NCBI GenBank assembly: GCA_016937795.1
Contig: JAFGVV010000033.1
Location: 1-64,000, forward strand
Direction of reading: 5' to 3'
DNA from: Paludibacteraceae bacterium
Lineage (GTDB): Bacteria > Bacteroidota > Bacteroidia > Bacteroidales > Paludibacteraceae
Length of the DNA stretch: 64,000 bases
In this document: piece after piece, positions 36,788 to 44,431 of the stretch
Numbering within the stretch: position 1 is the first letter of the stretch
How the letters are laid out: each line of letters begins with the position of its first letter
Made by a program: the position numbers and the translations under genes
The notes under the pieces: generated by a model
What the model was told of the DNA's origin: nothing
The model's input: only the letters and a program-made list of their open reading frames with translations
Databases searched by the model: none

Positions 36788-39136
36788 TTATTTTTTTGTT
36801 TTAGCAGGTGTATTTCCCATATCCAAAATCAAAGTTCCACCATTCACAATATCAGAGAATTTAATAGCCGGGTTGTTTAACTCAGTGTTGTTTAACCTGA
36901 TTTTTCCGACGTATATATTTTCTTTTGAATTGTTGTTGGTTTTAATTTTAAACTCTTTTCCTTTGTAATAATCCGGATTGAGTTTAATGGTAATTTCATC
37001 GAACAACGGGCTACCGATTTGCATGGAAGGATTAATTTCGCTCAAACCTTTTACATCGAACAGACCAATTCCGGCCAGCACAAACCACGCTCCCAGCTGT
37101 CCCTGATCTTCATCCTGACCAAATCCGTAACCGTGAATATCCTCGAGTCCGTAGAATTCGTTGCAAATAGCACGCACCCATTTTTGTGTCAAATATGGTT
37201 TTCCCGAGAAATTGAACAACCACGAAATGTGCAAATTAGGCTGATTACCATGATTGTAAGGCGTGGCCAATCCGGCAAATGCATCAATGGTTGTTCCTCC
37301 ACCGAAAATGCTTTTTTGCGACAGAGTGAAAATGCTGTCCAGACGAGAGTTGAAAGTTTCCTGACCGATTTTGGCTACCAGGCTTTCCGGGTCGTGTGGC
37401 ACATAAAAAGTGTATTGCACCGCATTTCCTTCCTGAAAACCGCGCCACGGTTCAGTTGGGTTGAAATTGTCGATAAACTCTCCGTTTTCGTAACGCGGAC
37501 GAATAAGTTGAGTGGCGGGATCGAACAGTTTTTTCCAACCGTTCGACAGTTCCATCAACTGATTGTAATCCTGCGTTTTGTTCAGCAGTTTGGCAAACTG
37601 AGCTACTGCAAACGAGCTAAATGAATATTCCAGCGTGTGTGAGGCACCAAATCCCGATCCTTTGGTGTTGGTATCGAAGCCCAACTCCGGAATAAACGGC
37701 GAATAACCTCTTTTTGCAAATTCACCCACATCAAGTTTTCCCGCTCCGGGAATGCGGTTTTTTCCATTAATTTCGTTTTTCAGTGCAGCTTCGTAGCCCG
37801 CATTCACATCGAAATTTCTGATACCACAATTGTAAGCTGCCGCAATGGCCAACGAGGTAAAATTAGTTCCTACGCCCGATACATATTTGCTGTTTGCAAT
37901 GCCATCGCCCAGCCAGCCTGTTTCTTTGTACACAAGCAACTGACTCTGAATCCAATCGGCATAATACTCAGGATAGGCCAACGCCCAAAGCTGTGTCAGA
38001 TTCCAGAATCCACCCCAGATAGCATCGGTATTGTAATGATTATGGACAGGATTTCCTTTTTTGTCCAGTTCAATTTGACCAACCTCACCGTTGCTCTTTG
38101 GATAAGCGCCATTCACATCGCTCGCCAAACCACGTCCTAACAGGGCATGATACAATCCGGTGTAGAATTTCACTTTATACTCTCTGTTCTCCGATTTTAC
38201 AGTGATTCTGCCCATTTGCTCGTTCCATGTTTTCAGCGCTTGTTTTTTAGCTTTGTCGAACGAAAGTGTTTTGGCTTCTTTTTCCATATTCAACCTCGCA
38301 TTGGCAATGGAAGTATATGAAAGTCCGGTCTTTACGGTTATACTTTCGTTTTCCTTTGTAGTGAAAGTAAGATACAGCCCGGCACCTTTACCTGAAAACT
38401 GCTTGCTGTTGGCAAACTGGTCGTTTTGTTTGAAAGTTCCCCATTTTTCAGGTTTCTTGCTCAGTACAGCCGAGAAATACATGGCTACAGAAGCACCTTT
38501 CTGATATTTCTTTACATATTCAGGCTCAGTTATCACATAACCTTCCACGCGTCCATCTTCGGAAAAAGTAACTTGTGCATCAATCACTTCGCCACTTTCA
38601 CCCTGTTTATTACCAATGTCGAAAATAATGTTTGATTCGTTCGACTGCGGAAAAGTATAGCGTTGGAAACCAACTCTTTTTGTGGCTGTAAGTTCCGCTT
38701 TAATATTATAATCATCGAGCAAAACCGAATAGTAACCCGAAGTAGCATATTCGTTTTTCTTATCGAAACGCGAACGGTAACCTTCGTCCGGATTTTCCAG
38801 TTTTCCGGGAGTGGTTTGCAGTTTTCCAACAGTAGGAGCCATTACCACACCACCTACCTGAAACTCGTGAAAGTTCGCAAATCCTTCGATAGAAGTATGA
38901 CGCGAATCGTATCCGATGGCTTCCCAACCATGTAAATTTCCGTAATGCGCATCTGTAGAAGGACCAAGCTTGGCCATACCAAACGGAACGGCAGCAGGTG
39001 TGTAGAAAAACCAGCGACAATGCGCTGTTCCGATATTCGGGTTCACATATTGATTTAAACCTTCGGAGTGCGTACAACCGTTTATGGCCATTAGCAAACC
39101 GAGTAGTAATACCGATTTAAGTTTCATTTTCTTCAT
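36788..39136 (-). CDS. GH92 exo-alpha-mannosidase lipoprotein
   Basis: A 782-aa lipoprotein (signal with lipobox LLMAINGC, Cys21) of the Ca2+-dependent, inverting GH92 family. The N-terminal beta-sandwich (VNPNIGTAHCRWFF) is followed by the (alpha/alpha)6 barrel. The likely catalytic acid is E569 (FQEGNAVQY) and the base pair is D675/D677 (GFGQDEDQGQLGAW). The usual GNEP motif reads GNQP here (Q632), and the usual SLWDTFR reads AIWGGFWN, so this is a divergent member. It removes terminal mannose from imported oligosaccharides; the linkage is not predictable. It begins 14 bp after the GH76 stop. Confidence 0.9.
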   Translation of the reverse strand: MKKMKLKSVLLLGLLMAINGCTHSEGLNQYVNPNIGTAHCRWFFYTPAAVPFGMAKLGPSTDAHYGNLHGWEAIGYDSRHTSIEGFANFHEFQVGGVVMAPTVGKLQTTPGKLENPDEGYRSRFDKKNEYATSGYYSVLLDDYNIKAELTATKRVGFQRYTFPQSNESNIIFDIGNKQGESGEVIDAQVTFSEDGRVEGYVITEPEYVKKYQKGASVAMYFSAVLSKKPEKWGTFKQNDQFANSKQFSGKGAGLYLTFTTKENESITVKTGLSYTSIANARLNMEKEAKTLSFDKAKKQALKTWNEQMGRITVKSENREYKVKFYTGLYHALLGRGLASDVNGAYPKSNGEVGQIELDKKGNPVHNHYNTDAIWGGFWNLTQLWALAYPEYYADWIQSQLLVYKETGWLGDGIANSKYVSGVGTNFTSLAIAAAYNCGIRNFDVNAGYEAALKNEINGKNRIPGAGKLDVGEFAKRGYSPFIPELGFDTNTKGSGFGASHTLEYSFSSFAVAQFAKLLNKTQDYNQLMELSNGWKKLFDPATQLIRPRYENGEFIDNFNPTEPWRGFQEGNAVQYTFYVPHDPESLVAKIGQETFNSRLDSIFTLSQKSIFGGGTTIDAFAGLATPYNHGNQPNLHISWLFNFSGKPYLTQKWVRAICNEFYGLEDIHGYGFGQDEDQGQLGAWFVLAGIGLFDVKGLSEINPSMQIGSPLFDEITIKLNPDYYKGKEFKIKTNNNSKENIYVGKIRLNNTELNNPAIKFSDIVNGGTLILDMGNTPAKTKK

Positions 39137-39150
39137 TTCTTCAGTATGTT

Positions 39151-40326
39151 TTATTTTTTAGTTTCTCCTTTTATAATGGCAATGTGGGCGTACAATTCCG
39201 CCATACACGATTCGTCGAGCAACCACTTGGGCGTTTTCTTTTCATCGTTTCGGCCTGTCCAGTCGTTGTAAATCAAGCCGGCTTCATCCCGCGCATTTTC
39301 CCATGCATAATCAGCACTTTCAATAATGGCATTGATATATTTCGGATTTCCATCCACTTCGTAAAGTTCCTGATAACCTCTGAAAAGCACCACCACAAAC
39401 CATGGTAAATCTTTGATATAGCTTACTCCATCAGCTGTTTTCTTTACATAAAAATTATAACTGCCCTCTGACAAACGTTTAGCATTCTCAAGATATTTCT
39501 TTTCTCCCGTAATTTTGTACAATCGCACCGACGACTGAATCATTGTGCCTGTATTATAGGTATAATAATGCTTTTGAGGTAAACCGGTGGTGGTAATCAA
39601 CGAGTTCATAATAATGTGCAGCGAATCGTCTTCGAGCGTATCCATCATCCAGTTGTAAAACAACTTACCCTGCTCCAGAAAAACTTTGTCCTTTGTAGCC
39701 TGATATAATTTCAGACATAAAACGGTAGCTTTTCCGTTCGTACAAGCCGGTTTTTGGTCGCGAATTCCTTCGAGCCAGCTTACAGCACCGCCAAAATCAT
39801 CGCTCCAACCACTTTGAATAAACCGGAGAACTTCTTTGGCTTTTTGCAAATAGGCTTTGTTTTTAGTGACATTGTAAGCATCAATATAATCAATTCCCAC
39901 CAAACCGTTGTCATCGTAATAGCGGTCCACTTTTTCAAATTTCACCGGATAAGCCTGATATCCCGGAGGTGTGCGAACTGCATCATAATAATATTCCACA
40001 GCCGTCACCATAGAATCCAGAAAGGGTTTGTATTTCTTTTTGTCAATTTCCATCAGCACATTTGCCGACGAAAACACACCGCTCATAGGCCACAAATACG
40101 AAACTTCCTTTGCATTTTTATCCGTATTATCCTGAAAATAAGTCAGATTTGGCTTATGCGTATTCGGATAATATTCCGAAAAAAGTCCATGCTGCGGAAC
40201 TCTGTACAAACTCCACACTTTTTGAAACATAAACTCTGCTTTGTCGAGATAAGGCGTTTCTCCCGATTTTGCGTGCAGTGCAAATGCAAGATTTATTGAT
40301 ATGAATAGAATAAGATACTTTTTCAT
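39151..40326 (-). CDS. GH76 family hydrolase (endo-alpha-1,6-mannanase-like)
   Basis: A 391-aa secreted protein with signal peptide MKKYLILFISINLAFALHA. It has the (alpha/alpha)6 GH76 fold and the paired catalytic aspartates in DRYYDDNGLVGIDYIDAYN, with further conserved WSDDFGGAVSW and TYNTGTMIQSSVRLY. GH76 enzymes cut the alpha-1,6-mannan backbone of fungal mannan. It differs from its neighbour in having a plain rather than lipoprotein signal, so it probably works in the periplasm. It lies 31 bp after the second GH76. Confidence 0.9.
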   Translation of the reverse strand: MKKYLILFISINLAFALHAKSGETPYLDKAEFMFQKVWSLYRVPQHGLFSEYYPNTHKPNLTYFQDNTDKNAKEVSYLWPMSGVFSSANVLMEIDKKKYKPFLDSMVTAVEYYYDAVRTPPGYQAYPVKFEKVDRYYDDNGLVGIDYIDAYNVTKNKAYLQKAKEVLRFIQSGWSDDFGGAVSWLEGIRDQKPACTNGKATVLCLKLYQATKDKVFLEQGKLFYNWMMDTLEDDSLHIIMNSLITTTGLPQKHYYTYNTGTMIQSSVRLYKITGEKKYLENAKRLSEGSYNFYVKKTADGVSYIKDLPWFVVVLFRGYQELYEVDGNPKYINAIIESADYAWENARDEAGLIYNDWTGRNDEKKTPKWLLDESCMAELYAHIAIIKGETKK

Positions 40327-40357
40327 CTGAACCGGATTTTTAGTTTTAAAGTCTTAT

Positions 40358-41560
40358 CTATTTGCTTTTTAAATACAAAGCCAACGAACCATACGACTCC
40401 ACCACAGCTGCCTGCATCAACAGGATATAATACCTTTTAGGACTGCCGCCTGTCCAGTCTTCGTAAAAGAAACCTGAACTGTTGCGGGCATTGTCGTATC
40501 CGTAGTTTGTAAATTTATAATAGGCCTGAATGTAATTATCGGCATTTTTGTAATAGGGCTGCAAATCGATATAGCCTCTTAGCAACTTGGTATTGAACCA
40601 TGGATCGTGATCGGGATAGGTAAACGGAATGTTATTGCGCGTTTTTACAAAAAAGTCGTAAGCGCCCTGCGCCGATTCAATGGCTTCGTTCAGATAGCGT
40701 TGTTCTCCGGTGATTTGATACAGCCTTATGCCATTCTGAATCATCACTCCGGTGTTGTAAGTCCATTTTGTTTTGTTCACAGCGCCCGCCGTATTCAGGT
40801 CGTTCCAGTAACATTTATCAGCCGGATCGCGGAGATTTTCGAAAAGCCATTTGTACAGACTTTTTGCAAACGAAAGCACCGCAGCTCTTTCAGTTTCGGG
40901 ACAGGCTTTGTAATATTCCAGTAAAAACAAAGTTGCATAACCATTGGCACAAGCCGGTTTATTCGAATTTGCATTTCCCGAAATGTTTTTCTCGTCCTCA
41001 TTCCACCAAATAGCGCCGCCCAGCATATTGTCGAATCCGCTTTCGAGAAACGGCACAATTCGTGCTGCACGCTCCAGAAAACGTGGCTCTTTGGTAATGT
41101 GGTAAGCTTCAATCAAACTAATTCCCACAATGGCATTGTCGTCGTAAAAGCGGGTTCCGCCACCAGTAAATCCGTTTGTAGATGATCCATAGCCACCAAT
41201 CGAATTTCCGTTTGCACCTGTACGGAAGTATTTTTCGTACAAATCGGACATTCCTGCATAATTCACATCGTAATTCAGCTCGGCGAGTGTAGCCGCTCCT
41301 GAAACCAAACTTACATAAGGCCAAAGATACGATATAGAAGGATCGCCACTTTGCGTTGGATGACTTTCTTTGTAAAGTCCGTTCGATAATTTATAGTGTT
41401 GCGTTATCAAATCGAACATCGCTTTGGCCCTGACATCGCTTTTTACGGTATCAGTCACAACGGGTGGTTTGGATGGTGGTTTGGGAATGTACGGTTCCGA
41501 TCCATCATCGCAGGCCGAAAACAAAATGACTATCAATCCTATGGTGAAAATACTTCTCAT
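40358..41560 (-). CDS. GH76 lipoprotein, probable surface endo-mannanase
   Basis: A 400-aa GH76 with a lipoprotein signal (IVILFSAC, Cys16) followed by an acidic D-D-G-S-E stretch, a pattern that in Bacteroidota favours export to the cell surface. Catalytic aspartates lie in TRFYDDNAIVGISLIEAY; NMLGGAIWWNEDE and TYNTGVMIQNGIRLYQITGE are also conserved. It probably makes the first cuts in the polymer before SusCD import. It is preceded by a 91-bp gap with a stable hairpin after susE. Confidence 0.9.
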   Translation of the reverse strand: MRSIFTIGLIVILFSACDDGSEPYIPKPPSKPPVVTDTVKSDVRAKAMFDLITQHYKLSNGLYKESHPTQSGDPSISYLWPYVSLVSGAATLAELNYDVNYAGMSDLYEKYFRTGANGNSIGGYGSSTNGFTGGGTRFYDDNAIVGISLIEAYHITKEPRFLERAARIVPFLESGFDNMLGGAIWWNEDEKNISGNANSNKPACANGYATLFLLEYYKACPETERAAVLSFAKSLYKWLFENLRDPADKCYWNDLNTAGAVNKTKWTYNTGVMIQNGIRLYQITGEQRYLNEAIESAQGAYDFFVKTRNNIPFTYPDHDPWFNTKLLRGYIDLQPYYKNADNYIQAYYKFTNYGYDNARNSSGFFYEDWTGGSPKRYYILLMQAAVVESYGSLALYLKSK

Positions 41561-41611
41561 CGTTTTTTTTTGTTTTTTAGAAATTTATGAAAGAATGCTT
41601 TGTATTTAAAC

Positions 41612-41641
41612 CACAGCCCAAACAGCATTGTTTAGGCTGTG
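41612..41641 (-). other. Intra-operon hairpin between susE and GH76
   Basis: Arms 41612-41624 and 41629-41641 pair over 13 positions on the minus-strand RNA (CACAGCCUAAACA / UGUUUGGGCUGUG, one G-U) with a 4-nt loop. No strong T-run follows. It may stabilise the upstream susCDE mRNA or cause partial termination. Confidence 0.5.
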
Positions 41642-41651
41642 AAATTAAAGC

Positions 41652-42797
41652 TTATGGCAATGGTTGCACGTTTGAAAATTCGTGCATCATTAATCCGTTT
41701 TTATTCGTATTAATAGTGATTGTTGCGCTGGTCAAATCCAGGGTTGCTTTCATTTTCCAGAGATGATCCCACTGGCTCCAGGCAAATTCATTCAACTCAT
41801 AGAAATCCGGAGTTTCATTTCCGGTAGGACGTTCAGGGCTTACGCCATCTTTGCGTCCCCAGCATTTGTCAACACCATTCACATTGGCTGTAAAATAGTA
41901 ACGTTCTTCTATCCAGCCCAGCCATGATGGTGGATTGGTGTCGGGTCGGTCCTGACTGATAAATTTAATTTTACAATTTGTTGCCTCAAAAACACCATCT
42001 CCTTTGTACGCCATGTTTCCAATTACATTGAAAGTGGCTCCCCAAATGGCTTTTACGTCTTTGATTTTATCGACAGTCATTTTTTGCGTATTCAAATCCA
42101 CCACAATGCGATACACTTCGCCGGCAGCATTGGCAACAAGTTCACTCGTACCTGTTCCTTCAATTATTTTATTAGTGTCGTCGGCGTAACTTACAAAAGC
42201 ATCTTCGCTGGTTGTACTTTTAAAATAGATATTTCCGGCAGTTGTAACCTGCGTGTAAATTACAAATACGCCATCGGCTGCTTTGCGGAATGCTAAACCG
42301 CCCTGTCCGCTGTTTTCAGTGGCTGTGCCGTACAGGTAAAAAGTATCGCCTGTATAGTCAATTCCACCGGGACGCGTTAATGATATTTGTTTTGAGACCC
42401 CCGACTGTTTCACAACGCCACCTTTCGAAGCAGCCACTGTCCATTGAGTGGAACCTGTACTTTCAGGTGCAATTCCGGCTTTACGGGCCACACTATTTAA
42501 TTGAGCTTGTGTTATGGTAAACGTGGTGTCAACTCCTAAATCGCTGAACGAGCGAAAAACAGGATTTGAAAAATCGCCACCTACTTTATCGAAGAGTACT
42601 TCGTAAATCACTATGCCCTGCTCGGCGCCACCGCCACTCCAAGTGAATTTTACATTGTTTGCTGAGGCTACATCAATCACTACAGACGCTGGTGAGTTTA
42701 ATGCAGTGGGTGTTGTAAATTCAGTTGAGAACTCGTATGTTTCGCTACAGCCAACCAATAAAACAGCCGCCATTAGCACTATTATTAACTTTTTCAT
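41652..42797 (-). CDS. SusE/SusF-like outer-membrane lipoprotein
   Basis: A 381-aa lipoprotein (AVLLVGC, Cys17). The N-terminal SusE domain (about 25-125; PTALNSPASVVIDVASANNVKFTWSGGG) is followed by starch-binding-like beta domains (TGDTFYLYGTATE ... IYFKSTTSEDAF ... YRIVVDLNTQKMTVDKI ... WGATFNVIGNMAYKGDG). Such proteins sit at the cell surface and bind the PUL glycan. It lies 20 bp after susD in the same operon. Confidence 0.85.
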   Translation of the reverse strand: MKKLIIVLMAAVLLVGCSETYEFSTEFTTPTALNSPASVVIDVASANNVKFTWSGGGAEQGIVIYEVLFDKVGGDFSNPVFRSFSDLGVDTTFTITQAQLNSVARKAGIAPESTGSTQWTVAASKGGVVKQSGVSKQISLTRPGGIDYTGDTFYLYGTATENSGQGGLAFRKAADGVFVIYTQVTTAGNIYFKSTTSEDAFVSYADDTNKIIEGTGTSELVANAAGEVYRIVVDLNTQKMTVDKIKDVKAIWGATFNVIGNMAYKGDGVFEATNCKIKFISQDRPDTNPPSWLGWIEERYYFTANVNGVDKCWGRKDGVSPERPTGNETPDFYELNEFAWSQWDHLWKMKATLDLTSATITINTNKNGLMMHEFSNVQPLP

Positions 42798-42817
42798 ATT
42801 CTATGTATTTTATAAAG

Positions 42818-44416
42818 TTACCAATTGGGGTTTTGTGTGAGATTGCTGTTCAAATCTCTTTCGTTACGTGGAATTGGTAATAAATAATGTTTTGTTTTGT
42901 CGAAACTACGGTTTTCAACTCTCACAAATCCATTATCGGTACCAATTGCATCGCCGGTGTAAAGTCCGTGGCAATAGCCATTAAGTACAGTTTCCGCAAT
43001 TTCCCAACGCATAATATCCTTGTGGCGCAATCCTTCGAATGCAAGTTCCGATCTGCGTTCGCGACGAACAATTTCAATCAGTTCAGTACTACCCGCAGCA
43101 GGGAAATTCAGGGCTTCTGCTTTTGTAAAACCAGCTCTCTGACGAAGCAATTTTATGGTTTTGTTCCAGGTGGCTTCGTCGAGTGTTCCTGTTTCGGCAG
43201 CTGCTTCGGCATGCATCAAAAGCACATCGGCATAACGAATCAAAATCACATTCAATCCGGAATTCAGACTTTCGCGATGATCTTTGTCCCAGTATTTTTT
43301 GAAATAATAACCTGTGGACGTACAATCGGAGCTAAAACCATATCCATCGGGACTTGAATTGCGGTTGGTGTTGATTACTGCCAAAGATCCATCAGCTTTC
43401 AGATAACTATTGCCATTGTACACAATGGTGGCAGCCAAACGTGGATCGCGATTCAGGAAAGGTTGCGAAGCCGAATAATCGGCGCTTGTTGCAATTGGTT
43501 TTCCGTCGGTGGCAATGTAGCTATCCACCAGTTCCTGTAGTGGTGCTAACTGTGCATATCCGCCCAACGATGGTGGAAGAAATTCGTATTGAACGCGATG
43601 TTCTCTGGTGTTAAGCATGTATTGCACATCCAGAATGATTTCCGAATTTCCTTCGTTCGCAGTATAAAATAATCCTTCATAACTGGGAAATAAGGTGAAT
43701 TTATCCAGAATTTTTGCTGTTTCTGTTTTCACTTCGCCATAACGACCTTCGAACAATAAAATTCTTGCTTTCAAAGCCATTGCAGCATAGCGTGTAACAC
43801 GTCCTTTGTCGGCTCCTGAGTACGATTCGGGTAAATAATTATTGTCGATAATGGTACCCAGTTCGGTCAACAGATTATTCACAATAACCGACTTAGCCGT
43901 TCTGGGAACAGTTTGCGATTCTTCCAGCGAAATTGTAGTAGTAAAATATGGAATATCGCCAAATTTTGAATACAACTCGAAGTAAAAGAATGCTCTGATA
44001 ACCTGAGCTTCCGATTTGTATCTGTCTTTCAGTTCAGCCGACAGGCCTTTTACCTTGTCGATATTGTCGAGCAAAATATTACAGGCTCTGATGCCGCCGA
44101 ATTTTGTTGACCATATTGATAATACATAAGGATTGTCGCTGGCATAAGAACCATTTCCGATAGCCTGATTGTATGCCTGCACTTTGCAATATGCATTGTC
44201 GGTCATGGCATCGCTATACAGTATTTCGTAAATGTTGGTGAGGTTGGCATAGCAATTATTCAGAGCCAACTCCGCCGCTTCTTCTTTTTCCCAATATTGT
44301 ATATCGCTGAGTCTGTCGTAAGGTTTTATGTCCAGATCGACACACGATGTTGCTGTGCTGAATATGAATAAGCCGATAGCAACTTTTCTGATATTTTGTT
44401 TAATTATGTTTTTCAT
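42818..44416 (-). CDS. susD: SusD/RagB-family glycan-binding lipoprotein
   Basis: A 532-aa surface lipoprotein (FSTATSC, Cys25) starting CVDLDIKPYDRLSD. It has the TPR-containing SusD fold: EEAAELALNNCYANL, EAQVIRAFFYFELYSKFGDIPY, YAAMALKARILLFEGRYGEV, and the C-terminal RRERRSELAFEGLRHKDIMRWE and LLPIPRNERDLN. It forms the lid of the SusC pore. Its ATG is 15 bp after the susC stop. The ligand is inferred to be alpha-mannan from the GH76/GH92 neighbours. Confidence 0.95.
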   Translation of the reverse strand: MKNIIKQNIRKVAIGLFIFSTATSCVDLDIKPYDRLSDIQYWEKEEAAELALNNCYANLTNIYEILYSDAMTDNAYCKVQAYNQAIGNGSYASDNPYVLSIWSTKFGGIRACNILLDNIDKVKGLSAELKDRYKSEAQVIRAFFYFELYSKFGDIPYFTTTISLEESQTVPRTAKSVIVNNLLTELGTIIDNNYLPESYSGADKGRVTRYAAMALKARILLFEGRYGEVKTETAKILDKFTLFPSYEGLFYTANEGNSEIILDVQYMLNTREHRVQYEFLPPSLGGYAQLAPLQELVDSYIATDGKPIATSADYSASQPFLNRDPRLAATIVYNGNSYLKADGSLAVINTNRNSSPDGYGFSSDCTSTGYYFKKYWDKDHRESLNSGLNVILIRYADVLLMHAEAAAETGTLDEATWNKTIKLLRQRAGFTKAEALNFPAAGSTELIEIVRRERRSELAFEGLRHKDIMRWEIAETVLNGYCHGLYTGDAIGTDNGFVRVENRSFDKTKHYLLPIPRNERDLNSNLTQNPNW

Positions 44417-44431
44417 TTTGATTGCTATTTA

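Noticed and set aside
36788..39136. GH92 as a mannose-1-phosphate-6-mannose uncapping enzyme, based on the GNQP change.
   Set aside because: In those enzymes the catalytic acid itself is replaced by glutamine. By spacing to the base aspartates, the acid here is E569 in QEGNAVQY, which is retained. The Q632 change is in a different motif.
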